A stretch of 14,953 nt of DNA from an uncultured Collinsella sp. (GTDB taxonomy: Bacteria; Actinomycetota; Coriobacteriia; Coriobacteriales; Coriobacteriaceae): positions 1-14,953 of the forward strand of contig URWM01000010.1 in assembly GCA_900551655.1 (NCBI GenBank), written 5' to 3'. Below the pieces are notes generated by a model. That model was given only the letters and a program-made list of their open reading frames with translations, ran no database searches and had not been told where the DNA came from. Position numbers and translations under genes: made by a program. This document shows positions 5,581 to 11,241 of the stretch, piece by piece; positions within the stretch are counted from its first letter, which is position 1, and every line of letters starts with the position of its first letter.

Positions 5581-5882
5581 TGCGGGACGGATACAGGTTC
5601 GAGTTCGGGGCGCTCGATGAGCCGGACGCACCCAAGGTGCAGGCGCTCAAGCCGCTCGAGGAGGCGGCCGAGGTATACGGCGCTTGGCAGGATTGCGACG
5701 ACATGCGCCTCAGCCCGATCATGACGGCGCGCAGGGTGTACCGCCAGAACCTTATCGACGAGTGCATGGACGTGGTCCAGGCAGTCGTCAGCCTGCTCGA
5801 CGCCGAGGGGTTCACGCAGGAGGACGTGGACGCGGCAATCGAGCGCTGCAACGAGAGGAACCGAGAGAGGGGACGTTTGTGA
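5580..5882 (+). CDS. MazG-like nucleotide pyrophosphohydrolase
   Basis: This 100-residue all-helical protein carries the MazG metal-binding pattern: E27-E28-x2-E31 in KPLEEAAEVYGAW, and E61-x2-D64 in LIDECMDVVQAVVSLL, with a following helix ending ERCNERNRERGRL that resembles the KN..RG end common to phage MazG-like proteins. MazG enzymes hydrolyse NTPs or dNTPs (and ppGpp-like substrates) to monophosphates; in phages they are thought to tune nucleotide pools or blunt the stringent response. Its length suits the single-domain, dimeric or tetrameric form. It overlaps both neighbours by one base. The substrate cannot be told from sequence. Confidence 0.75.
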   Translation: MRDGYRFEFGALDEPDAPKVQALKPLEEAAEVYGAWQDCDDMRLSPIMTARRVYRQNLIDECMDVVQAVVSLLDAEGFTQEDVDAAIERCNERNRERGRL

Positions 5883-6190
5883 TGGAGACTTTGGAGCAGA
5901 TCAAGGCGGACGCAGTGGAGGTGTTCCACTTCGACCGCGAGTGCAGGCCGCAGGACAGGGCGCACGCCTATCTGGGGAAGTACCGCGTCAGGCGCGGCTA
6001 CAACGACACGGCGATGCAGGTCGCGGTGACCGACATGATTGAGCGCGCCTACGAGGCGGGAAGGGCGGAGGTCGCCGACGCGAACCTCGTGCAGAACCTG
6101 CGCCGCCAGCTGACGAGCATCGAGGCGACCGTCGGGGATGCCATCGACCTGCTCGATGAGAGCACGGGGGCGGTGGAGTGCGATGAGTGA
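5882..6190 (+). CDS. Hypothetical helical protein
   Basis: This 102-residue acidic protein has its ATG overlapping the MazG stop (TGATG). It looks mostly helical: residues 3-18 (LEQIKADAVEVFHFDR), 38-60 (AMQVAVTDMIERAYEAGRAE) and 65-95 (an amphipathic helix, LVQNLRRQLTSIEATVGDAIDLL). The single cysteines are not paired, so it lacks the zinc motif of its neighbours. No family is recognised. The C-terminal amphipathic helix could mediate oligomerisation. It overlaps the next gene by 8 bases. Confidence 0.7.
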   Translation: METLEQIKADAVEVFHFDRECRPQDRAHAYLGKYRVRRGYNDTAMQVAVTDMIERAYEAGRAEVADANLVQNLRRQLTSIEATVGDAIDLLDESTGAVECDE

Positions 6191-6488
6191 CTCGAGGGTC
6201 GGAGGCTACCCGATGGGGGTGACGGACGCCGCTATCGAGCGCCACTTCGGCGGGGCCTGCGAGCCTAGGATGTGCGGGAACTGCAGGCACTTCTGCGGCA
6301 GCGACATCCACGTCGACTACGGCTACTGCCACCTCGAGTTCGAGCGCGCCTACGACGCGGAGGCGCCTGACCGCAAGGAAGGGTTCTGGCGCCTGGCGAA
6401 GTGGGCCGTGGCGTGGCTCATGGAGAACCTGCTGTACTGCGAGGACGAGTGCGGCGAGTGCCGCGACTACGAGGAGTTTGGGCTATGA
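6183..6488 (+). CDS. Cysteine-rich small protein (CxxC-x3-C type), function unknown
   Basis: This 101-residue protein starts with an ATG at 6183, within the preceding gene's last codons. It contains C31-x2-C34-RHF-C38, then YGYC49, and a C-terminal cluster C86-x3-C90-x2-C93 followed by RDYEEFG. The CGNCRHF...GYC...C..FE arrangement recurs in small phage proteins and should hold one or two metal ions. Between the clusters, residues 67-85 (GFWRLAKWAVAWLMENLLY) form a Trp/Leu-rich amphipathic or membrane-surface helix. An internal ATG at 6213 is possible but would lose nothing essential. Function is unknown. Confidence 0.7.
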   Translation: MSDSRVGGYPMGVTDAAIERHFGGACEPRMCGNCRHFCGSDIHVDYGYCHLEFERAYDAEAPDRKEGFWRLAKWAVAWLMENLLYCEDECGECRDYEEFGL

Positions 6489-6892
6489 ATATCGAATTGC
6501 CGAAAGATGCCGAGGGACGCGAGATTCCGCTGGACACTGAGGTTCTGTACGACAGGTGCGGAACAAAGGTAAGCGTGAAGGAGTTTCTCTCCAGAACGTC
6601 GGTTGAGAATCAGAGAACCGGATGGACGATTAAAGCCGCGTACGAAGGCAACATTGACTACAACAGCTTCAAGCCGAAGGACATGCACCTCACACAGCCC
6701 GACACTTGGGAGAGGCTGCTTGAGGACTTGAGCGAGGCAGGTGACGCGCGGTATTACGAGGCTTGCGCCTACTTCCACAGAGACAAAGACGAAGATGGCT
6801 GTACATCGTGCCCCGGTGGCGAGGACGGCTGCGCTCGAATTGCCATGCGCGACATTGCAGACCGTATCCGCAAGCTGAGGGGTGAGGGCTAA
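6485..6892 (+). CDS. Hypothetical phage accessory protein
   Basis: This 135-residue protein overlaps the upstream TGA as ATGA. The N-terminal half (LPKDAEGREIPLDTEVLYDR, KVSVKEFLSR) looks like a small beta domain. The middle has PDTWERLLEDLSEAGDARYY and the end has a short cysteine cluster (GCTSCPGGEDGC) before a helix IAMRDIADRIRKLRGEG. The PDTWERL...ADRIRKL combination recurs, from memory, in accessory proteins of Coriobacteriia phages and prophages; no function is known to me. GC content falls noticeably from this gene onward, which suggests a different origin for this block. It joins the next gene by TAATG. Confidence 0.7.
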   Translation: MNIELPKDAEGREIPLDTEVLYDRCGTKVSVKEFLSRTSVENQRTGWTIKAAYEGNIDYNSFKPKDMHLTQPDTWERLLEDLSEAGDARYYEACAYFHRDKDEDGCTSCPGGEDGCARIAMRDIADRIRKLRGEG

Positions 6893-7173
6893 TGAAGCGT
6901 CAAAAGACTGTGGATGCTTACACCTGCGACTGCTGCGGCGCCGAGATTGACGACAAGGCGCGCGCGTACATCACCTTGAGCTTCAACGGCGAGATCTGGT
7001 ACGAGTGGTGGGTATGCGGTGACTATTGCAATGAGTGCGGAGAGCTTTTGGCGAACGCAATCACCAGGTCAATCCAGCTGCCAGAGCGCTGCTCGAAAGC
7101 CTTCCGCGATAAGGACGCACGGGTCAAGGCAGAGGTCGAGATGATTGAGGAGCAGCGCGAGAGGACATGGTGA
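6892..7173 (+). CDS. Small zinc-binding protein, function unknown
   Basis: This 93-residue protein has C12-D-C14-C15-GAE near the start and C42-x3-C46-x2-C49-GEL in the middle, four or more ligands for one zinc. The segment between (AYITLSFNGEIWYEWWVC) is beta-like, so the fold is probably a zinc ribbon with a beta hairpin. A charged C-terminal helix follows (KDARVKAEVEMIEEQRE). The start at 6892 shares one base with the previous TAA. No family is recognised with confidence. Confidence 0.7.
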   Translation: MKRQKTVDAYTCDCCGAEIDDKARAYITLSFNGEIWYEWWVCGDYCNECGELLANAITRSIQLPERCSKAFRDKDARVKAEVEMIEEQRERTW

Positions 7174-7179
7174 GGGCGA

Positions 7180-7401
7180 ATGATAACTCAAGCTGACTGC
7201 CCCTACTGCGAAAAGCAGCACCTCAACTTCGGCGATGTCGAAGAGGAGGTCGACATGTGGATTGAGAAGACGCGCAACGGCAAGCACGTCATCGCCGTCG
7301 ACTATTCGGTCGCATCGAGCGCGTACGCATTGAGCGCTCCGATCAACTACTGCCCGTTCTGTGGACGCAAACTGAAGGAGGTGAAGGTTGATGCTGACTA
7401 G
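7180..7401 (+). CDS. Small zinc-ribbon protein, function unknown
   Basis: This 73-residue protein has two classical knuckles, C7-PY-C10 and C58-PF-C61-GRKL, enclosing an acidic beta segment (FGDVEEEVDMWIEKTRNGKH). This is a compact rubredoxin/zinc-ribbon layout frequent in phage accessory genes. Unusually for this operon it is separated from the previous gene by 6 bases rather than overlapping it; GAGGGCG before the ATG serves as SD. It overlaps the next gene by 11 bases. Function is unknown. Confidence 0.7.
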   Translation: MITQADCPYCEKQHLNFGDVEEEVDMWIEKTRNGKHVIAVDYSVASSAYALSAPINYCPFCGRKLKEVKVDAD

Positions 7402-7714
7402 CGATTTGGTGCCGTGCTTCGTCCAGACGTTCAAGACGGACTCGAAGACCGGCTACGAGAAGGCGCTGCTCGTCGGCGTTTTCGACAAGACGGCCACCGA
7501 CCTCGACTGCTGCATATCCTCGAGCAGCAGGGATACGGGTAAGACCCGTCAGCCGGTTGCCGTGGTCATGCGAGAGGATGGCCGGCTGCGTGAGGTGAAC
7601 GTATCGAATGTCATCATCGACGACTCGTATGAAGTGTTCGACATGTACTCGTGGACGTTCGACGAGAACGACATAACCGAGCAGCTCGGGTTCCAGCGCA
7701 AGGAGGACGAATGA
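7391..7714 (+). CDS. Hypothetical protein
   Basis: This 107-residue protein follows a strong AAGGAGGT at 7375-7382 inside the previous gene. Either the ATG at 7391 or the TTG just before it (7388) could be used; ATG is preferred. The sequence suggests a beta-rich fold (LVPCFVQTF, KALLVGVFD, QPVAVVMREDGRLREVNVSNVIID) with an acidic C-terminus (SWTFDENDITEQ). Hydrophobic strands alternating with a DGR turn recall small barrel domains. No catalytic motif or family is recognised. Confidence 0.65.
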   Translation: MLTSDLVPCFVQTFKTDSKTGYEKALLVGVFDKTATDLDCCISSSSRDTGKTRQPVAVVMREDGRLREVNVSNVIIDDSYEVFDMYSWTFDENDITEQLGFQRKEDE

Positions 7715-7980
7715 AAACGCATCGACTCAAGGTCTTTATCAAATACGCCGACGCAATCATGAACGGCACCAAGACGTTCGAGGTCCGCAAGAACGACCGG
7801 GGCTACGAGGTCGGCGACAAGATCGTATTCGACGTTGTCACGAACGAAGGCTACGCCGTCGGGGCGGCGGCAAGGCATCCGCTCAACGGGGCGACCTACC
7901 GAATCGACTACATCCTCGACGACTTCGAGGGCCTCGCCCAGAAGTACGTGGCGCTTTCTATTTCTAAGGTAGACGAATGA
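7711..7980 (+). CDS. DUF3850 / ASCH-superfamily protein
   Basis: This 89-residue protein overlaps the upstream stop as ATGA. It shows the DUF3850 pattern: HRLKVFIKYADAIMNGTKTF with EVRKNDRGYEVGDKIVFD, then ATYRIDYILDD and a closing VALSISKV strand. The conserved K-T-F-E-V-R-K-N-DR-x-Y-x-V-GD block lines the RNA-binding cleft in ASCH-fold proteins, a beta barrel related to PUA domains. ASCH proteins have been linked to RNA binding and nucleoside amidohydrolase activity; the role of phage DUF3850 proteins is not settled. Its length is normal for the family. It lies directly before a Lar-type anti-restriction gene. Confidence 0.82.
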   Translation: MKTHRLKVFIKYADAIMNGTKTFEVRKNDRGYEVGDKIVFDVVTNEGYAVGAAARHPLNGATYRIDYILDDFEGLAQKYVALSISKVDE

Positions 7981-8297
7981 GTGAGCTGGAGCTGCTTGAA
8001 GGGCTGAAGCCGTGCCCGTTCTGCGGGCAGCCGATAGCCAAAAAGCCGTATACGCGTGCAACAAACAGCACGCATCTAAGGCAGGGGATTATCAGATGTG
8101 ACTGCGGCGTTGAATTGCGCATCAACGTTGATAGCGAGTATCGAACTAGGCCACTGCTAAAAACAACTTGGTACCATCTTCCGCTAAGTACAGTCCTCTA
8201 CAGCGGCGACGAGAACGACACCGATTCCGTCATTCAGTTCACCAAGGACGAGCTTGTCAAGCGGTGGAACTTTAGGAGCGACAATGATTACCGATGA
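7977..8297 (+). CDS. Lar-family restriction alleviation-like protein
   Basis: This 106-residue protein starts MSELELLEGLKPCPFCGQP, whose LKPCPFCG core (C13, C16) is the hallmark of Lar-type domains. A second pair, C41-D-C43-G, completes the metal site, and the end (ELVKRWNFR) resembles the usual closing helix with an A/V-x-x-W-N motif. Lar of the Rac prophage relieves type I restriction by stimulating modification; most phage members are named only by similarity. The middle (residues 45-90) is longer and more variable than usual. Overlaps: 4 bases with DUF3850, 14 with the next gene. Anti-restriction activity is inferred from the family, not shown. Confidence 0.72.
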   Translation: MSELELLEGLKPCPFCGQPIAKKPYTRATNSTHLRQGIIRCDCGVELRINVDSEYRTRPLLKTTWYHLPLSTVLYSGDENDTDSVIQFTKDELVKRWNFRSDNDYR

Positions 8298-8601
8298 AGA
8301 GCGCCGCGAGGCGATAGAGAATCTGCGTTGCCTATCCTACATGAACCGCGTCCGCTACAAAGAAGAGTTCTATGAACTGCTGGACGAGACGGTAATGGAA
8401 CCCGACACCGGATACCACGAGATGAACGACGTGTTCGAGCGTATTGCCGACCTAATCGACCGCCCAACCACCACGCGCCACGGCAGGTTCAAGACCAAGT
8501 ACGGCAGGAAGACCCCGTGTTGCGAAGTCTGCGGTTACTCAATCGGCGATATGCGGTGGAACCATTGTCCTAAGTGTGGGGCGGCGATTGTCGATGATTA
8601 G
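8284..8601 (+). CDS. Zinc-ribbon accessory protein, paralogue A
   Basis: This 105-residue protein starts at an ATG preceded by TAGGAG. N-terminal helix MITDEERREAIENLR, a middle helical segment ending FERIADLIDRPT (51-62), and a C-terminal zinc ribbon with C80-x2-C83 and C95-PK-C98-GAAI. The following gene has the same order and motifs, so the two are diverged tandem paralogues. The lower GC and codon use match the surrounding accessory block. The ribbon is intact. No function is known to me; the architecture (helical domain plus C-terminal ribbon) suggests a nucleic-acid- or protein-binding adaptor. Confidence 0.7.
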   Translation: MITDEERREAIENLRCLSYMNRVRYKEEFYELLDETVMEPDTGYHEMNDVFERIADLIDRPTTTRHGRFKTKYGRKTPCCEVCGYSIGDMRWNHCPKCGAAIVDD

Positions 8602-8959
8602 CAATGAGGATCGGGTTGAGGCTGCGAGGTTCCTACGGAGTTGCAACTGCGATGGTGAATCATTCGCCAAGTGCTGTGAAATATCGGAGGCGCTTTTCGG
8701 TAACAAATACGCCATCTGCGACCTTAATGTGCCGTGCAGAAAAATCGCCGACTTAATCGACCGCCCGACGTGCCTTGACCTTGTCGAGCACAAGCAGGAT
8801 CCGTTCATCCCGGGCAAGCGGATGGTCGACGGCTACTTCCACTGCTCCGACTGTGGATGGGATGGACAGATCTGGGAACATATCGGCTTTGGGGACATGC
8901 TGGCGTATGAGGCCGTCCATTGCCCGAAGTGCGGGGCGATAATCGAGCGCCGTGCGTGA
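8594..8959 (+). CDS. Zinc-ribbon accessory protein, paralogue B
   Basis: This 121-residue protein has its ATG overlapping the end of paralogue A by 8 bases. It repeats the plan of its neighbour: MISNEDRVEAARFLR at the start, RKIADLIDRPTC at 49-60, and a C-terminal ribbon with C84-SD-C87 and C110-PK-C113-GAII. It differs by extra cysteines in the N-terminal half (C17, C19, C27, C28, C42, C48) and by a longer spacer within the ribbon. GTG codons at 8574/8576 are possible earlier starts, but 8594 aligns with the start of paralogue A. It is the last gene before the control region. Function is unknown. Confidence 0.68.
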   Translation: MISNEDRVEAARFLRSCNCDGESFAKCCEISEALFGNKYAICDLNVPCRKIADLIDRPTCLDLVEHKQDPFIPGKRMVDGYFHCSDCGWDGQIWEHIGFGDMLAYEAVHCPKCGAIIERRA

Positions 8960-8970
8960 GGTGGTCCCCG

Positions 8971-9004
8971 GCGCTTGGTATGGTAGCCGAAGCAAACCGA
9001 GCGC
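8971..9004 (+). promoter_or_regulatory. Hairpin directly before the ribosome binding site of the HTH/zinc gene
   Basis: GCGCTTGGT (8971-8979) pairs with ACCGAGCGC (8996-9004) over 9 bp with one G-U wobble and a 16-nt loop. The stem ends exactly where the GAGGGGG Shine-Dalgarno (9005-9011) begins. It lies in the only intergenic gap (59 bp) between the accessory block and the HTH/zinc gene. No U-tract follows, so it is not a terminator. A role in setting translation or in mRNA processing is inference. Confidence 0.4.
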
Positions 9005-9018
9005 GAGGGGGTATGCGA

Positions 9019-9447
9019 ATGGCGTGTAGGCCACCTGTAGGAGATGGGCCAAAAGGCCCATCTACAAAGTCAACACATCCGTTGAGGGACGAGTGGGCGC
9101 TCCGGAAGGGGCGCTCCTCTTACGTCCTGTGGACGGACGAGATGATAAGGCGGATGCAGGCGCACCCGGAGCGGACGGCGGCGGAGATCGCGGCGGAGCT
9201 GAGGGTGACGCCGAGTGCCGTGAGGCACGCGCGGCAGCGGTACGGACGCTTTTCGACCGGAACGGATGGGCTGTGCATCGTGTGCGACGCGCGGCCCGTG
9301 TTCGACACGTCGGCGCAGGCGAAGAAGTGGAGGCTATGCAAGGGGTGCTATCTGGCGGAGCGGAAAAGGCGGCTCGAGGAAGAGGCGGAGAGCAACCGCA
9401 TACGACAGGCCGCGCACAGACGGCAGAAGCTGGACGGAGACGTTTGA
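9019..9447 (+). CDS. HTH plus zinc-ribbon protein, candidate late-gene regulator
   Basis: This 142-residue protein starts at the ATG at 9019, 7 bases after GAGGGGG; an ATG at 9013 is too close to the SD. Residues 1-30 are a Gly/Pro/basic leader. Residues 38-78 (LWTDEMIRRMQAHPERTAAE, IAAELRVTPSAVRHARQRYG) form a Myb/sigma-like HTH with a clear recognition helix. Residues 86-110 hold a zinc ribbon (C86-IV-C89, C107-KG-C110), followed by a very basic helix (YLAERKRRLEEEAE...RIRQAAHRRQK). This is a DNA-binding protein. Its place, last in the early transcript and just before the terminator and terminase genes, is where phages often keep late regulators. No HNH nuclease motif is present. The regulator role is inferred. 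Confidence 0.65.
   Translation: MACRPPVGDGPKGPSTKSTHPLRDEWALRKGRSSYVLWTDEMIRRMQAHPERTAAEIAAELRVTPSAVRHARQRYGRFSTGTDGLCIVCDARPVFDTSAQAKKWRLCKGCYLAERKRRLEEEAESNRIRQAAHRRQKLDGDV
9042..9063 (+). promoter_or_regulatory. Perfect 9-bp hairpin in the early codons of the HTH/zinc gene
   Basis: AGATGGGCC (9042-9050) and GGCCCATCT (9055-9063) are perfectly complementary around an AAAA loop. If translation starts at 9019 the hairpin covers codons 8-15. It is not followed by a U-run, which argues against intrinsic termination. A stem this stable near a start codon could slow initiation or early elongation. The structure is seen directly; its effect is inference. Confidence 0.45.
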
Positions 9448-9496
9448 GAGGCTGGCCGAGGTAATCAGAATCAAGTCGACCAAGGTCGAGTAGCCG

Positions 9497-9527
9497 AAAG
9501 GCCCCGGGAAACCGGGGCCTTTTCTTT
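9497..9527 (+). terminator. Intrinsic terminator ending the early/accessory transcript
   Basis: AAAGGCCCCGG (9497-9507) and CCGGGGCCTTT (9512-9522) pair over 11 bp around a GAAA (GNRA) tetraloop, followed by a T-rich tail (TTTTCTTT, 9520-9527). This is a strong rho-independent terminator on the + strand, 50 bp after the stop of the HTH/zinc gene. It separates replication and accessory genes from packaging genes, so terminase transcription needs its own promoter or antitermination. Confidence 0.92.
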
Positions 9528-9601
9528 GAACGTTACCCCCTTTTTACGCTCGTGGGCAAACGCACGCGCTTGTCCACGTGCGTAAAAAGGTGGGAACGTT
9601 C
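9528..9601. repeat. 74-bp near-perfect palindrome upstream of the terminase small subunit gene
   Basis: The outer arms 9528-9549 and 9580-9601 match at 20 of 22 positions. An inner stem 9551-9559/9570-9578 adds 8 Watson-Crick pairs and one G-U, and 9561-9563/9566-9568 close the tip. In all, 31 of 37 paired positions are Watson-Crick and one is a wobble. It starts at the base after the terminator's T-tail and ends 10 bases before the terS ATG. It could form a cruciform or a very stable RNA hairpin, or be a binding site for a dimeric protein. Candidate roles are a terminase recognition/cos-pac element, a late operator or an mRNA control element; none is proven. Confidence 0.9.
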
Positions 9602-9611
9602 GCGTTTCCAT

Positions 9612-10037
9612 ATGGCTATCTACCAGCGGAAATGTGATTTTGTGGCGGGAAAAGGGCGTGAAAAGCTGACCAAGGAGGGCATCGAGGATGCCGTCCGCCT
9701 GTGCCGTGCCGGAATGACCGACAGGGACATCGCCGCGTATCTCGGGGTCGCACGCGAGACATACAGCCGCTGGATCAACCACCCCAGAACAGACAATCAG
9801 CGTCAACTGTGTCACGTTCTAAAAAAGGCCGAGGTCGAGCGCAAGGCGACGCTCGTGGGCCGCATCATGGACGCGAGCGGCGACAGTTGGCAGGCGGCGG
9901 CGTGGCTTTTGGAGCGCAAGTACCCGCAGGAGTACGCCAAGGCGCAGCGCATCATGGACACCACCGACACGGCGGTGCTCAAGGCCGCCAAGGAGCTTGT
10001 GCTGTCCGTGCCGTCCTCAATCGGCGGGGACGAGTAG
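9612..10037 (+). CDS. terS: Terminase small subunit-like protein
   Basis: This 141-residue protein contains an N-terminal HTH (residues 20-56, TKEGIEDAVRLCRAGMTDRD and IAAYLGVARETYSRWINH), then a helical region ending WQAAAWLLERKYPQEYAKAQ, the pattern of phage terminase small subunits that recognise the packaging site and load the large subunit. The ATG at 9612 has no good SD: GGTGGG at 9589-9594 is too distant and lies in the palindrome. In-frame GTGs at 9552 (inside the palindrome) and 9642 are weaker choices. It is followed three bases later by the large subunit. The assignment rests on HTH, size and position. Confidence 0.82.
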   Translation: MAIYQRKCDFVAGKGREKLTKEGIEDAVRLCRAGMTDRDIAAYLGVARETYSRWINHPRTDNQRQLCHVLKKAEVERKATLVGRIMDASGDSWQAAAWLLERKYPQEYAKAQRIMDTTDTAVLKAAKELVLSVPSSIGGDE

Positions 10038-10040
10038 CCG

Positions 10041-11237
10041 ATGCCGCTCACGAGGATGCAGCGCGAGTACCTCGCCAACTGCACGCACCGCTACAACGTG
10101 AAGTGCGGGGCGACGGGCTCGGGCAAGAGCTACGTCGACATAGCCGTGACCATACCGCAGAGGCTTCTCGCCATGAGGGGCGAGGGGCTGGCGGTGATGA
10201 TCGGGAACACCCGCTCGACGCTCGAGCGCAACATCCTCGAGCCGATGCGCTCCCTTTACAGCGAAGACGTCGTCAGCCAGATCGGGCGGGACAACACGGC
10301 CCAGATATTCGGGCGCAAGGTCTACTGCCTCGGGGCGGATAAGAAGACAAGCGTATCCAAGATTCAGGGCGCCACGTTCGAGTGGGTCTACGGCGACGAG
10401 GTCGCCACGTGGAGCGAAGATGTGTTCCAGATGCTCAAGAGCCGCCTGCGCTGCGAGCACAGCCGCTTCGACGGCACCTGCAACCCCGACAGCCCGAACC
10501 ACTGGTTCAAGCGGTTCCTCGACGGCGACAGCGACATCTACAGGCAGGACTACACGATCTGGGACGGTGCGCTGGCACCGGATGTCATCGAAGCCCTCAT
10601 CAAGGACTACGGCAGCGGCGTGTACTACGACCGCTACATCTTGGGCAAGTGGACGCTGGCCGAGGGCCTGGTCTACCCCGGGTGGGAGGGCGCCCTCGAG
10701 AGCCGGTATACGGGCGGCGCCGTCAAGTACGCGGTGTCCTGCGACTACGGCACGCAGAACGCCTTCGCGGCGCTGCTGTGGGCGTTTGACGGCAAGGTGT
10801 GGCACGTGGTGGACGAGTACCGCTACTCGGGCCGCGACACGGGGCACCAGAAGACGGACGCCGACTATGTGGCCGACATGGCCGACTTCGTGCGCGGGCT
10901 GGGCAAGCCGCCCAAGTTCATCATCGACCCGAGCGCCACGAGCTTCATCGCCGCGATGCGGCAGGCCGGGTTCAAGACCAAGAAGGGGCGCAACGACGTC
11001 GCGGACGGCATACGAGAGACGGACGTGTGCCTGGGCAACGGCACGGTGCGCATCTCCGACGCCTGCGCAGGGCTGATAGGCGAGCTCGGCGGCTACTGCT
11101 GGGACGCCAAGGCGGACGGCGACAGGCCCGTCAAGGTCGAGGACCACAGCTGCGACGCGCTCCGTTACGGCGTGGCAACACTGCGCATGTACAAGCCTGC
11201 GAAAGAGCAGGTAAACCCATTCTTTGGAGGGAGGTAG
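10041..11237 (+). CDS. terL: Terminase large subunit (PBSX/Terminase_3-type)
   Basis: This is a 398-residue packaging motor. Walker A is G23-ATGSG-K29-S30 and Walker B with the catalytic acid is EWVYGDEV with D119/E120. The C-terminal RNase H-like nuclease has its acidic residues in SCDYGT (D235), FIIDPSATSF (D296) and EDHSCDALRYG (D372), the expected three-point metal site. The ATPase translocates DNA into the procapsid, and the nuclease cuts concatemers. All key residues are present, so it should be active. It begins 3 bp after terS, and its end overlaps nothing but contains the SD for the portal gene. Length is typical of the PBSX family. Confidence 0.96.
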   Translation: MPLTRMQREYLANCTHRYNVKCGATGSGKSYVDIAVTIPQRLLAMRGEGLAVMIGNTRSTLERNILEPMRSLYSEDVVSQIGRDNTAQIFGRKVYCLGADKKTSVSKIQGATFEWVYGDEVATWSEDVFQMLKSRLRCEHSRFDGTCNPDSPNHWFKRFLDGDSDIYRQDYTIWDGALAPDVIEALIKDYGSGVYYDRYILGKWTLAEGLVYPGWEGALESRYTGGAVKYAVSCDYGTQNAFAALLWAFDGKVWHVVDEYRYSGRDTGHQKTDADYVADMADFVRGLGKPPKFIIDPSATSFIAAMRQAGFKTKKGRNDVADGIRETDVCLGNGTVRISDACAGLIGELGGYCWDAKADGDRPVKVEDHSCDALRYGVATLRMYKPAKEQVNPFFGGR

Positions 11238-11241
11238 CGGC

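Noticed and set aside
9042-9063. Hairpin as a second intrinsic terminator
   Set aside because: It has no T-run after the stem (TACAAAG follows) and lies within the reading frame of the HTH/zinc protein.
9019-9447. HNH endonuclease upstream of terS
   Set aside because: That position often holds an HNH gene, but the cysteine pairs here lack the H-N-H residues; an HTH and zinc ribbon describe the protein better.
9552-9611. GTG at 9552 as the start of the terminase small subunit
   Set aside because: It would code through the palindrome, gives a basic stretch with no family similarity and has no SD. The ATG at 9612 is preferred, although it also lacks a good SD.
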